In this document: piece by piece, positions 16,201 through 25,291 of the stretch
Numbering within the stretch: position 1 is the first letter of the stretch
Layout: every line of letters starts with the position of its first letter
Assembly (NCBI GenBank): GCA_003499525.1
Contig: DNTB01000027.1
Coordinates: forward strand, 1 to 56,771
Length of the DNA stretch: 56,771 bases
DNA from: Flavobacteriales bacterium
Lineage (GTDB): Bacteria > Bacteroidota > Bacteroidia > Flavobacteriales_G > Salibacteraceae
Direction of reading: 5' to 3'
Translations under genes and position numbers: made by a program
Notes under the pieces: model-generated
The model's input: only the letters and a program-made list of their open reading frames with translations
The model's database searches: none
Told to the model about the DNA's origin: nothing

Positions 16201-17087
16201 GAATACTTTTTTTATTCTTTTCAGTTTTTCAATTCACCGTTCACATTTCGGCTCAGGAAATGGACATGCTTTCTGAACTTGAAGAGGACTCCAACAAAGT
16301 AGAATTTGTAACTGCCAGCTATAAGACCAACAGGATTATCAATTCGGTATCGTTGGAAAACACACCGAGCGGAGTATTTGACCTTAAAATCAGTCATCAT
16401 TTCGGTCCATTGGGAGATGGTTTTGAAACATTCTTCGGTCTGGACAATGCAGCTACCCGATTAGGTGCAGATTATGGAATAAACGATTGGCTCCAAATCG
16501 GATTGGGCAGAACTACCTTCCAAAAGACCTGGGACAGCTATTTTAAAGTAAAGCTTATTCGTCAAAAAACCGGAGCAGTAAAACAGCCTCTGGCTGTTCA
16601 GTGGTTTTCTTCTATGGCCATTGACGCCACACCAGATGATGGTTCAAACCAATATGAATATTTCACATCACGAATGTCTTTTGTGCATCAGCTTATTTTG
16701 GGCTCAAAGATCAGTGAAGCCCTGACCTTCCAGATCATGCCATCGCTTGTTCATAGAAACCTTGTGGAGACGAAAGAAGAGCGAAATGATGTATTTGCAT
16801 TAGGTTTTGGTGGAAGAGCGAAGCTCACCAATAGGCTTGCATTCACTGCGGAGTACTACTATGTTTTCCCCGATCAGCTTGCTGATCGTTATACAAATTC
16901 AATTTCCTTTGGCGTGGATATCGAGACAGGCGGACATGTGTTTCAGCTTTTTGTAACCAACTCTGTGGGTATTATTGAACAACACGTCATCACCCAAACA
17001 CCAGGACAAAATGGTGATTTTGATATGCGTATAGGATTCAATATTTCAAGGGTCTTCACTGTTAGAAAGCCGAAAGAGTTCAGGTAG
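16197..17087 (+). CDS. DUF5777 outer-membrane beta-barrel protein
   Basis: A 296-residue protein with a signal peptide (about 1-19, ending SAQ). Strand-rich sequence with VSLENTPSGVFDLKISHHFG and LDNAATRLGADYGINDWLQIGLGRT is characteristic of DUF5777 proteins, predicted porin-like barrels in Bacteroidota. The end (FDMRIGFNISRVFTV) resembles a final barrel strand. It ends the CX4CH-lipoprotein / OB-fold / YceI / barrel operon. The function is unknown. Confidence 0.85.
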   Translation: MRILFLFFSVFQFTVHISAQEMDMLSELEEDSNKVEFVTASYKTNRIINSVSLENTPSGVFDLKISHHFGPLGDGFETFFGLDNAATRLGADYGINDWLQIGLGRTTFQKTWDSYFKVKLIRQKTGAVKQPLAVQWFSSMAIDATPDDGSNQYEYFTSRMSFVHQLILGSKISEALTFQIMPSLVHRNLVETKEERNDVFALGFGGRAKLTNRLAFTAEYYYVFPDQLADRYTNSISFGVDIETGGHVFQLFVTNSVGIIEQHVITQTPGQNGDFDMRIGFNISRVFTVRKPKEFR

Positions 17088-17117
17088 AATTAACTTCCTC
17101 TTTGTGATAACTTGCGC

Positions 17118-17987
17118 ATGAGAAATGAAACTGTAGAATTGAAATCCTGGATACCTAACAGTCTAACAATCAGCAACTTAATTCTCGGTGTTGCCGGAAT
17201 TGCTTTCAGTTTTATGGCTGAATTGCAACTGGCTGCAGTTTGCTTGTTTGTTGCATCAATTCTGGATTTTTTGGATGGTTTTATTGCCCGGGCTCTTAAG
17301 GCCACTTCTAAACTGGGAGCACAATTAGATTCGCTTGCGGACATGGTAACTTTTGGTGTATTACCTGGGTTTATTCTATTTCATGAGCTATCAATAGCCT
17401 ATGGCGAGTACTTTCAGCCGATCAACACTCGTCCCGCCAGCCATTTATGGGTTCAATCTCTTTCATTGTTGTTTATTATAGCCGCTGCATTGAGATTAGC
17501 AAGGTTTAATTTGTCGAAGTATAAAGGTGAGTATTTCCAGGGGCTTCCTACACCAGCAGCAGCCATATTGGTGGCTTCCATACCGTTCGTGATGCATTAT
17601 CAGTATCAAATCAACCTGTATTTTGAACCGGGCAATGAGCAGCTGGGGCTTATGGTCCATTTAAAGTATTGGCGACCGTTTGATTTTCATTTGGTTTACA
17701 ATCTTTTCAATCCTGTTTGGTGGGGAATTGCCTCTGTATTCCTGTCTCTATTGATGGTCTCAAAAATCCCAATGCTGAATTTCAAGATTCGATCCTTTTC
17801 TTTTAAGGACAATAAGGACAGGGTTTATTTTCTTATTATTTCAGGTGTTCTCATTCTAATAGGCATTTTGCCTTATTGGGTTTACATACCATCACTTCCC
17901 TTTTTAGATTATTTACTGATCCCGATAATTATACTTTTGTACATCATTTTTGGATTCTATTTATACCTCAAAGGAATTAGAACATGA
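17118..17987 (+). CDS. pssA: CDP-diacylglycerol-serine O-phosphatidyltransferase
   Basis: A 289-residue membrane enzyme that makes phosphatidylserine, the precursor of phosphatidylethanolamine. The CDP-alcohol phosphotransferase motif D-G-x2-A-R-x8-G-x3-D-x3-D is visible in LDGFIARALKATSKLG followed by AQLDSLAD. Several membrane helices follow. ATG 17118 is preferred to the TTG two codons upstream. The stop overlaps purS by 4 bases. Confidence 0.92.
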   Translation: MRNETVELKSWIPNSLTISNLILGVAGIAFSFMAELQLAAVCLFVASILDFLDGFIARALKATSKLGAQLDSLADMVTFGVLPGFILFHELSIAYGEYFQPINTRPASHLWVQSLSLLFIIAAALRLARFNLSKYKGEYFQGLPTPAAAILVASIPFVMHYQYQINLYFEPGNEQLGLMVHLKYWRPFDFHLVYNLFNPVWWGIASVFLSLLMVSKIPMLNFKIRSFSFKDNKDRVYFLIISGVLILIGILPYWVYIPSLPFLDYLLIPIIILLYIIFGFYLYLKGIRT

Positions 17988-18238
17988 AATACCTCGCGAA
18001 CATTGATGTGATGCCACTAAAAGCGCTATTGGACCCACAGGGAAAAGCCGTCACTTCAGGGCTCAAAAATTTAGGATTCAAGGAGTTGGAAAATGTAAGG
18101 GTGGGCAAGCACATCACGATGGAGGTGGAAGCATCATCAGAATCTGAAGCTCAAAGACTGGTGGAAAAAGCATGTAAGGAACTTCTGGTAAATCAGGTAA
18201 TGGAATCGTATGAATATAAACTTGAAACCTTAAATTGA
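17984..18238 (+). CDS. purS: phosphoribosylformylglycinamidine synthase subunit PurS
   Basis: An 84-residue protein matching PurS: an N-terminal strand, then LKALLDPQGKAVTSGLKNLGF, VRVGKHITMEVE and a C-terminal strand VMESYEYKLE. PurS is the small scaffold subunit of the PurSQL complex of purine synthesis, joining the PurL synthetase and PurQ glutaminase. Its presence implies a three-subunit enzyme, although purL and purQ are not in the window. It is coupled to pssA by a 4-base overlap and overlaps convergent rpe by 9 bases. Confidence 0.88.
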   Translation: MKYLANIDVMPLKALLDPQGKAVTSGLKNLGFKELENVRVGKHITMEVEASSESEAQRLVEKACKELLVNQVMESYEYKLETLN

Positions 18239-18901
18239 TTCAAGTACCTGGCGCATTTCCCGTATGGCTTTAGCAGGATTTGGTTCTTTATAAATTCCAG
18301 AACCGGATACTAAGACATTAGCTCCTGCGCGACCTAATGCTTCAATATTGTCCAATTTAACCCCACCATCTACTTCTATATCTATCTGATGAAGGTCCAT
18401 TTCATTGAGGAGCGTGCTAAGCTCATCTAGTTTTTTGTAGGTATTCTTGATGAATTTCTGACCTCCAAATCCCGGGTTGACCGACATAATTAATACGAGG
18501 TCAACATCGGGCAGGATATCGATCAGCGAGTAAACGGGGGTATGCGGATTTATGGATACGCCGGCTTTTTTTCCTGTTGATTTTATGAGTTGAATGGTGC
18601 GGTGAAGGTGGGGACATGCTTCTTCATGGACGGTAATTATATCTGCTCCGGCATTGCTAAAACCCTCAATGTACTGATCTGGATTCTCAATCATCAAATG
18701 CACATCCAAAGGTTTTGAGGCGCATTTTTTTATGGCTTCTACTATAAATGGGCCAAAAGTGAGGTTGGGAACAAAGTGGCCGTCCATTACATCGACATGA
18801 AGCCAGTCGGCACCGGCATCCTCTACCAGTTTTATTTGATCATAAAGTCTTGAGAAATCGGCGGATAGGAGGGAAGGGGCAATTTTGTATTCTTTGGTCA
18901 T
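18230..18901 (-). CDS. rpe: ribulose-phosphate 3-epimerase
   Basis: A 223-residue TIM-barrel enzyme interconverting ribulose 5-phosphate and xylulose 5-phosphate in the pentose phosphate pathway. Signatures include APSLLSADFSRL, the HVDVMDGHFVPNLTFGP metal site, HLMIENPD, VNPGFGGQKF and EVDGGVKLDN. It lies 10 bases after lptB and is the last gene of the tatC-DUF5686-lptB-rpe run. Confidence 0.96.
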   Translation of the reverse strand: MTKEYKIAPSLLSADFSRLYDQIKLVEDAGADWLHVDVMDGHFVPNLTFGPFIVEAIKKCASKPLDVHLMIENPDQYIEGFSNAGADIITVHEEACPHLHRTIQLIKSTGKKAGVSINPHTPVYSLIDILPDVDLVLIMSVNPGFGGQKFIKNTYKKLDELSTLLNEMDLHQIDIEVDGGVKLDNIEALGRAGANVLVSGSGIYKEPNPAKAIREMRQVLESI

Positions 18902-18910
18902 ATCGTTGGA

Positions 18911-19654
18911 TTAATCAATCTGAAAACTTTTGCGTTTCAACTCAAAATGCTGGCCCAGATAAACCCGTCGAACCTGTTCATCATTGGCCAGATCCTCAGC
19001 GGAACCGGCTTTGAGGATATTGCCTTCGAAAAGAAGGTATGCCCGATCGGTTATAGAGAGAGTTTCCTGGACATTGTGGTCGGTAATCAGGATTCCTATA
19101 TTTCTATACTTGAGTTGGTATACAATTTTTTGAATGTCTTCCACAGCGATGGGGTCGACTCCGGCAAAAGGTTCATCCAGGAGGATAAAACTCGGATCGA
19201 CAGCCAATGCCCGGGCTATTTCAGTTCTTCGTCTTTCTCCTCCTGAGAGTAAATCCCCGCGGTTTTTGCGCACATGACCCAAGCTGAATTCCTCGATGAG
19301 TTCTTCTAATTTTTTGCGTTGTTCACTTTTACTCATTTTGGTCATTTGCAATACGGCTAAGATATTGTCCTCAACTGAGAGTTTGCGAAATACACTGGCC
19401 TCTTGAGGTAAGTAACCAATGCCCATTTGAGCTCTTTTATACATGGGTTGAGTGGTAATTTCTGTAGTATCCAGAAATATTCTTCCATCGTTGGGTTTTA
19501 TGAGCCCTACGATCATGTAGAAACTTGTGGTTTTTCCGGCGCCATTGGGACCGAGAAGTCCTACAATCTCCCCCTGCGAGACTTCCACACTAACACCTTT
19601 TACAACAGTTCGGCTTTTGTATTTCTTAACGATGTTTTCTGCTCTGAGCTTCAT
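18911..19654 (-). CDS. lptB: LPS export ABC transporter ATPase LptB
   Basis: A 247-residue ABC ATPase. Walker A is GPNGAGKTT (about 36-44), the Q-loop region GYLPQEASVFRKL, the signature LSGGERRRTEIARAL, Walker B FILLDEPFAGVDP and the switch His in ITDHNV. GYLPQEASVFRKL and FAGVDPIAVEDIQ are typical of LptB, which powers LPS transport with LptFG. It lies 2 bases downstream of the DUF5686 outer-membrane gene and 10 bases before rpe. Confidence 0.94.
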   Translation of the reverse strand: MKLRAENIVKKYKSRTVVKGVSVEVSQGEIVGLLGPNGAGKTTSFYMIVGLIKPNDGRIFLDTTEITTQPMYKRAQMGIGYLPQEASVFRKLSVEDNILAVLQMTKMSKSEQRKKLEELIEEFSLGHVRKNRGDLLSGGERRRTEIARALAVDPSFILLDEPFAGVDPIAVEDIQKIVYQLKYRNIGILITDHNVQETLSITDRAYLLFEGNILKAGSAEDLANDEQVRRVYLGQHFELKRKSFQID

Positions 19655-19655
19655 G

Positions 19656-22169
19656 TTAAAATGTGAGTTGTAGCATTATTCTTGGTGCCAATCCCTTTAC
19701 ACCAAAGGTTTCACTGAGTCCTGGATGATCTAAATAAGTGAATCGCTTCACCATATCAATGCGAATAAACCTAAACAGGTTTTCAATTCCAACACTTGCT
19801 TCAACATAAGGGCCATTGTTCAAGCTGTACATACGATCGGGAAACTGCAACAGTTCAGGATCATCGGGATTGGAATTGTCAGGGGAGAGGTTGCCATATA
19901 AAAGCTTGCCCGAAACTACAGCTCGAAGTTTGGTTCGTTCTACCAAAGGAACAAAGCTACTCAGGAGCCCATTGAAATGATGGGTAACCATGATCGCAGC
20001 AGTTTCATCACTCACAAACTCGAGAAAATTCATCATGTTATAAGATCGTTCGTCATACGCAATAGTTTCATTACCTCGATGAATAATTAATAATGGATAT
20101 GATGCTTTTCCAAACATCTTGGCGCCTTCAAGCTCTATATCTGAAAACCCCAATATTCCCAATTTAAATCTTTTTTGAATCGAGAGCTGAATTTTGTGAT
20201 AATCGTATGTACTTCCGGTTATACTTCCGGCATATTCATAGCCTACTCTAAAAATAGGTGCTGTAGTTCGAATTGGGGATCTCCGAAATCTGCCTTGAAT
20301 ATATTTCTCGTTGATCGCCAGGCGCGTTTGAAAGGATAAAACGTTGTTTTGAATAGATGAAAGTGAATTACCGCTACCGTTTAGCTCCAGGTCATTCAAT
20401 CTCGTATCGGTAATATTCTCTGTACGAACCCCGGCCCTTGAACTCAATCCAATGAGCCACTCATGCTCATAAAAGGTTTCAAATTTTTCCCGATAAAACA
20501 TATTGGTAGCAGGTGTTCTTCGGAATGAAAGGAAAATATTGTCTTTATCGGTCCAGTTCACCTCGAACCCGGGTTGATAGATATCAAAGGTGTAACCTGC
20601 ATGAAGTCTCCTGCGCGGTGCTTTTTTAAAATAATAATCTACCGCCCCATGGTACTTATATTTTTCGTCCGTTATTCCGTAAGCAGCCCAAGCTGTAAAA
20701 CGCCATTTCTTGTGAAAATCAATGTTGGTTCTGAATCCAAATCGCATTCTTATTCCTTCGACATCATTATAGCTCAGAAAAGAAGAAACCGGGCCTACAT
20801 CGATCGTATTGACTTTGACATACCCGGTAAAAGCAAATTCTAAAATTCTTGTGAGGGTTAAAAATTCAGGTATTTGAGAAATGGTATCAGCCAATTCAAA
20901 AATCCCTTGTTCTCGTTCATTTAATTCTTCATGCCTCGCCGTATCCCAAAACATATCAGTACGATCTTCTGCCTCATCATCGTACACGGTCTTGTTGAGT
21001 CCGGCATAAAATTCTTCAGGCCTTTCAAAGCCTGTTTTGAAGTTTCGGTACATCGTTGTTTTTGTGTTGAAAATACCAAGGCCTTTTTCTGTAGGTTGAA
21101 CGTCGATGGTCATTTCGTCTTTAGTAATCACCCAACCCGCAGTGTCACTAAATTCAAACGACTGTCTCAGTCTTAAATCTTCAAGAAAATTGATGTTTAT
21201 TCTGCTATCCAGAGTTAGCTCGATATCCCTGACACCGTAATTAAGAGACGCATCGGCAACCCACATTTTGCCGGTAAAAGCAACAAAACTTCGATCTCTC
21301 GGTAAAAACGAGAGTTCAGTGTACTTCACCGAGTCAATTACAGTTGAATCCGTGACATAGTATCGATAGACGTTGGGCCCTAAATTGGATATGGGAGAGG
21401 TAAATGACTTGTCTAACAAGTCAATTCGTGGTTCGTAGATGTCCACCTGCGCATTTAGTTTTTCTAGAAATTGATCCATCCCCTGAGAAAAAGTACTTTC
21501 TTCAAATCCAGATATCCTGTTACCCGAAACCACCTCCCTGGAGGTTTCCGGATCGCGGCGATAATACACGGTCGAAACTCGTTCTTTGATTAACATTGGA
21601 ACAAAGGGTTTACCGTTCAGGTCGGAAGTATCAATATAATTTTTAATAACCTCAAAACTCTTCAATGCCCTGCGCTCCAACCACTCATCCGTAAAGTTAT
21701 TGAGGTCATATTCGCTTTTCTCATACTTTTCATATTCATAGTATTCAAAAGCCTTCATTCGGTTTGAGTCGCGATGGGCAATTACTTTTCTGATCAGTAT
21801 TACAGCGGGATTATCCTTATTCTTATATCGTTTTTTATCTGCTTTAATTTCAACAGTTTCGAGTTGCTGCACATTTGGTGCAAGATGAATTATTAGCTTT
21901 TGCTTTTCACCAACGTTGACTGGTAAATCTTTGCGCTCGTATCCTACGCTGGAGATAGAAATGGTATTTGAACCCCATTGTGTATTGATATCAAACTTAC
22001 CATCAACATCGGTAATACAACCTACATTTTTTCCTTTGAAAACAATGTTTACAAAAGGCAAAGGCTCATCCGTAACAGAATCTCTAACCTCTCCAAAAAC
22101 ACGAGTATACTGAGCCTGAACAAATGAAGTGCTGAAAAGAAGAAGAAGGACAGATAACCTTACCCGCAT
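19656..22169 (-). CDS. DUF5686 outer-membrane protein with carboxypeptidase-like regulatory domain
   Basis: An 837-residue protein. Residues 1-19 are a signal peptide (ending SFVQA). Residues about 22-95 form a carboxypeptidase D regulatory-like fold (GEVRDSVTDEPLPFVNIVFKG, with DVDGKFDI). The remainder is DUF5686: KDNPAVILIRKVIAHRD, the YYEYEKYEKSEYD block and a C-terminal beta-barrel ending PRIMLQLTF. Proteins of this type are Bacteroidota outer-membrane proteins of unknown function. The final Phe is typical of barrel insertion signals. It sits between tatC and lptB in an envelope-related operon. Confidence 0.9.
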   Translation of the reverse strand: MRVRLSVLLLLFSTSFVQAQYTRVFGEVRDSVTDEPLPFVNIVFKGKNVGCITDVDGKFDINTQWGSNTISISSVGYERKDLPVNVGEKQKLIIHLAPNVQQLETVEIKADKKRYKNKDNPAVILIRKVIAHRDSNRMKAFEYYEYEKYEKSEYDLNNFTDEWLERRALKSFEVIKNYIDTSDLNGKPFVPMLIKERVSTVYYRRDPETSREVVSGNRISGFEESTFSQGMDQFLEKLNAQVDIYEPRIDLLDKSFTSPISNLGPNVYRYYVTDSTVIDSVKYTELSFLPRDRSFVAFTGKMWVADASLNYGVRDIELTLDSRININFLEDLRLRQSFEFSDTAGWVITKDEMTIDVQPTEKGLGIFNTKTTMYRNFKTGFERPEEFYAGLNKTVYDDEAEDRTDMFWDTARHEELNEREQGIFELADTISQIPEFLTLTRILEFAFTGYVKVNTIDVGPVSSFLSYNDVEGIRMRFGFRTNIDFHKKWRFTAWAAYGITDEKYKYHGAVDYYFKKAPRRRLHAGYTFDIYQPGFEVNWTDKDNIFLSFRRTPATNMFYREKFETFYEHEWLIGLSSRAGVRTENITDTRLNDLELNGSGNSLSSIQNNVLSFQTRLAINEKYIQGRFRRSPIRTTAPIFRVGYEYAGSITGSTYDYHKIQLSIQKRFKLGILGFSDIELEGAKMFGKASYPLLIIHRGNETIAYDERSYNMMNFLEFVSDETAAIMVTHHFNGLLSSFVPLVERTKLRAVVSGKLLYGNLSPDNSNPDDPELLQFPDRMYSLNNGPYVEASVGIENLFRFIRIDMVKRFTYLDHPGLSETFGVKGLAPRIMLQLTF

Positions 22170-22229
22170 ATTTTGGACTTCGCATCAATCACTATTACGA
22201 CATATTCTCGACTAAAGATATCATTTTGT

Positions 22230-23081
22230 TCAGGTCACCGCCGAGTCCACCTTTACTCTTGTTACTCTTCGTGCGATGGTAATACTAATTTCATATAGGA
22301 TGATCAAAGGTATGGTTACTAATACCTGAGAAAATATATCCGGGGGAGTGATGATTGCTGAAAGAATCAAGGCAACAACTATAAAATGTCTTCGGTATGT
22401 CTTCAAAAGTTCTGGGGTTAAGATACCAATTTTGGCAAAGAAGTATACAACTAAAGGCAACTCAAATACAATTGCAGCAGCCAGAACAACTGTTGTTACT
22501 GTGGTTATGTAAGTGGATAGTGTGGGTAGTGTAGTTACTTCAGAACTTATGCTGTAGGTAGCAAAAAAATTAACGGATAAAGGTGCTATGACAAAGTAGC
22601 CAAATAGAACGCCGGTAGCAAAAAGAAGACTGGCCCAAAAAATGATACCGCCACTGTATCTAGCTTCCTTTTCATGCAGCCCTGGTTTTATAAACTTCCA
22701 TATCTCGTAAAATACGTAAGGAAATCCAAGAATGAAACCGGTAAGAACAGAAACCATAATGTGTGTTGTGAACTGGCCGGCGAGATTTATATTCTGCAAC
22801 GGGGGAATATTCTGTCCTATGCAAAGCAGGTCAGGATCTGAAATGTAGGAAGGCCAGTTGGTCGCGAGATAACTAGAAAAATTACAAAGTAACCTGAAGG
22901 TTACAAAATCAGATGATTTAGGAGCGAAAATGATATGGTCAAAAAGAATGGCCTTATTCAAAAAGGCAAGAACTGCAATGATGATAATAGCAGCGACACT
23001 TCTTACAAGATGCCAACGAAGTACCTCGAGGTGCTCAATGAAGGACATTTCTCCCTTCTTTCTTTCTTCCCGCTCACTCAT
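22230..23081 (-). CDS. tatC: twin-arginine translocase subunit TatC
   Basis: A 283-residue membrane protein with six predicted helices. The N-terminal MSFIEHLEVLRWHLVRS matches the TatC opening (SF..HL.ELR). FPYVFYEIWKFIKPGL and GVLFGYFVIAPLSVNFF are conserved TatC blocks, and ILSAIITPPDIFSQ is the family's usual last motif. TatC recognises twin-arginine signal peptides and exports folded proteins. The loop after helix 1 is longer than in E. coli, containing residues about 45-85, as in other Bacteroidota. TatA is not encoded nearby. Confidence 0.95.
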   Translation of the reverse strand: MSEREERKKGEMSFIEHLEVLRWHLVRSVAAIIIIAVLAFLNKAILFDHIIFAPKSSDFVTFRLLCNFSSYLATNWPSYISDPDLLCIGQNIPPLQNINLAGQFTTHIMVSVLTGFILGFPYVFYEIWKFIKPGLHEKEARYSGGIIFWASLLFATGVLFGYFVIAPLSVNFFATYSISSEVTTLPTLSTYITTVTTVVLAAAIVFELPLVVYFFAKIGILTPELLKTYRRHFIVVALILSAIITPPDIFSQVLVTIPLIILYEISITIARRVTRVKVDSAVT

Positions 23082-23093
23082 TTTTCAAACGGC

Positions 23094-23101
23094 CAAAGAT
23101 A
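23094..23101 (-). promoter_or_regulatory. -7 element before tatC
   Basis: The minus strand reads TATCTTTG, matching TAnnTTTG, 12 bases before the tatC ATG. A TTG lies 24 bp upstream, somewhat farther than consensus. It likely drives tatC-DUF5686-lptB-rpe. Confidence 0.5.
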
Positions 23102-23220
23102 ATTAAAAGGGTATCTCGCGTTCTTCAAGTCTATTTGCCGTCAATAAAATAAAAAACAAGGAATTCTGCGGTTTTGACAAGTCTTCTTACTTTCGTAGCC
23201 AATCAAAATCCAATTCAATC

Positions 23221-23646
23221 ATGTTCAGGATAGTATTTTTCTTGGTAGCGCTCTTAGGAATATTGGCTAGTTCGGACAGTTCGAAGTCGTCGATCAAATA
23301 TGAAAAGAAAATAACATTATCCTTTGAAGAAGGTATGACAAGGTCTGAATATCAGGAGCTTGCATCTGAAATCAAGACGAATGAAGGCGTGAGAAAAGTT
23401 AAGGTAGATCATGAGAATAATGAGATCATAGTCACTTTGGATGGAGACGAGAATGCTGATTCAGAAGCGTTGATCAGTAAAACTTCTTCCGATAAATCAA
23501 TCCCCATATCAGACGTTGAACTAGAGAATAGAATCTTTTCCGAATCAGAATCAGGATATGACAATGATGACGAGAATGAAGGAGAATCCTTTAACATTAC
23601 AGATTTAGATTTCTTCTCCATTTTCAGAAATCCGCTTCAGCAGTAA
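23221..23646 (+). CDS. unrecognised small secreted or anchored protein
   Basis: A 141-residue protein I do not recognise. Residues 1-18 are hydrophobic (MFRIVFFLVALLGILAS), so a signal peptide or anchor is likely. Residues about 25-90 alternate strand, helix, strand, helix (KKITLSFEEGMTRSEYQEL, VRKVKVDHENNEIIVTL), resembling the fold of a small alpha-beta domain without cysteines. The C-terminal third is very acidic (SESESGYDNDDENEGES). It stands alone between tatC (divergent) and ctaA. An imperfect -7 box TACTTTCG is at 23188-23195. Confidence 0.65.
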   Translation: MFRIVFFLVALLGILASSDSSKSSIKYEKKITLSFEEGMTRSEYQELASEIKTNEGVRKVKVDHENNEIIVTLDGDENADSEALISKTSSDKSIPISDVELENRIFSESESGYDNDDENEGESFNITDLDFFSIFRNPLQQ

Positions 23647-23686
23647 TTTCTATTAAACTTACTTCCCTTTTAGTTGTTTATCGGTA

Positions 23687-24751
23687 ATGCAGAAAGTTAG
23701 ACCGGTTGCAATTTGGCTTTTTATAGGAGCATTTCTAGTATTCTTAACTACCGCCATTGGAGGGATCACAAGACTGACAGATTCCGGACTTTCCATGGTG
23801 GATTGGAACTTAATAATGGGGTCCGTTCCTCCATTGAGCGAAGAAGAATGGCACGAAAGCTTTGAAGAATATCAAAAGTACCCTGAGTTTCAGGCTATTC
23901 ACTCCCATTTTACGCTGACCGATTTCAAGCGGATCTTTTTCTGGGAATACCTGCATAGGATGATGGGAAGATTCATTGGTCTGGTTTTCATCATTCCTTT
24001 CATCATCTTTTTGATTCAAAGAAGAATAAGTAGACCACTCTTTTTTAAACTCATGATTCTTTTTGGGCTAGGAGCATTTCAGGCATTCCTTGGATGGTTT
24101 ATGGTAAAGAGTGGATTGGCTGATCAGCCCAGGGTAAGTCACTTTAGATTGGCAGCGCACCTTATAACGGCCTTTATAACGGCGTCGTATTCATTTAATC
24201 TCGGTCTGCAGCTATGGAATGGAACCAAAAAAAAGCTTTTAATATCCCCGGGAATTTCGAGGTTGGTGGTATTCTCCTTTATCATCCTTATAGTCCAGAT
24301 TATTTACGGTGCTTTTGTGGCTGGCAAGGACGCTGGGCTTGTTCACAATTATTGGCCTCATATGAACCCCGGTGTGTTGGTCGCTCCGCAAGCCTTTGAA
24401 ATGAATCCATTCTATCTGAATCTGGTGGAGAACAACTCAGGAATTCAATTCATACACCGGTACATTGGAATCACACTATTTCTGATTATCCTGACCCTTT
24501 GGTTTAGAACAAGGAAAAGTGGAAATTCATCATTGATCAGGAGAATAAATTATATGTTGGTCATGGTCTTTGTTCAGTTTGCGCTGGGAGTTACCACACT
24601 TATCTTTCATTTGCCTCTTTTTCTTGCCGTTCTTCATCAACTTGGTGCACTAATACTTTTATTAATGCATGTTGAGTTTGTTTCAAATACGACAACATCT
24701 TTCCGAAACAAATCGGGCTTAACCATTAACCCACCTGAAGCTCTCGGTTAA
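23687..24751 (+). CDS. ctaA: heme A synthase
   Basis: A 354-residue COX15/CtaA-family protein that oxidises the C8 methyl of heme O to heme A for aa3-type cytochrome oxidase. About eight membrane helices form two four-helix halves. The heme-ligating His residues are visible in HSHFTLTDFKRIFFWEYLHR (first half) and FIHRYIG and LHQLGALI (second half). The opening IGGITRLTDSGLSMVDW is the family signature. It overlaps the convergent gldD gene by 33 bases at the 3' end. Confidence 0.94.
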   Translation: MQKVRPVAIWLFIGAFLVFLTTAIGGITRLTDSGLSMVDWNLIMGSVPPLSEEEWHESFEEYQKYPEFQAIHSHFTLTDFKRIFFWEYLHRMMGRFIGLVFIIPFIIFLIQRRISRPLFFKLMILFGLGAFQAFLGWFMVKSGLADQPRVSHFRLAAHLITAFITASYSFNLGLQLWNGTKKKLLISPGISRLVVFSFIILIVQIIYGAFVAGKDAGLVHNYWPHMNPGVLVAPQAFEMNPFYLNLVENNSGIQFIHRYIGITLFLIILTLWFRTRKSGNSSLIRRINYMLVMVFVQFALGVTTLIFHLPLFLAVLHQLGALILLLMHVEFVSNTTTSFRNKSGLTINPPEALG

Positions 24752-25291
24752 CCTAAAAAGGTCTTTTTCTATAAAACCTTCTACCGGAGCGATAGAGTCT
24801 GGGTTGGGCGGTACATTGAAATACAAGGCACCACGCACAAAATGATTCACACTATCTGTGACGTAAAATTGAAAGTTTGAGGCCGTCCCTCCCTTAAAAT
24901 CGTAAATCATACCAAAAACTCTGTTAGAATCATTTTTTATTTGGATTTCATCAAGTTCATCCGCCCTTTGTAAGTGTTTCATTGCCAATGAGTAGGCATC
25001 TTCGAGGTAAGTGTTTAAAACATCACCGGAAACAGCATAGTAGCTAAGATGTACAGTTGCTTTATACTTTGGGTAATCCACATTGAACCAACAATCATAA
25101 ATGCCTTTCTTGACTGAAATTACAGTAGCAAATTTTGAGTAGTCAAAAGTGAAAGGACAACTCTTGGAGAATTGTTGGTATTCGTGATCCGGTAAGTCAA
25201 TTCTAAAGTGTCCAAATGGTTTTGGAACAGGATTCTTCCCGCATCCCGATAGAAAAACCACTAAAACAACAAGGAGTATTTTAGGACTCAT
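24719..25291 (-). CDS. gldD: gliding motility lipoprotein GldD
   Basis: A 190-residue lipoprotein with a signal to LSGC (Cys17). It matches GldD: PKPFGHFRIDLP.HEYQ, then CPFTFDYSKFA, WFNVDYPKYKATVHLSY, and a C-terminal FIEKDLFRLTESFRW. GldD is needed for gliding and is linked to the T9SS machinery in Flavobacteriia. The start overlaps the gldE end by 11 bases, the conserved gldE-gldD arrangement. Confidence 0.93.
   Translation of the reverse strand: MSPKILLVVLVVFLSGCGKNPVPKPFGHFRIDLPDHEYQQFSKSCPFTFDYSKFATVISVKKGIYDCWFNVDYPKYKATVHLSYYAVSGDVLNTYLEDAYSLAMKHLQRADELDEIQIKNDSNRVFGMIYDFKGGTASNFQFYVTDSVNHFVRGALYFNVPPNPDSIAPVEGFIEKDLFRLTESFRWVNG

Noticed and set aside
23173..23195. TTTG plus TACTTTCG as a full promoter for the 23221 gene
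   Set aside because: The spacer is only 11 bp and the -7 box has a mismatch, so it is too weak to call as a feature.
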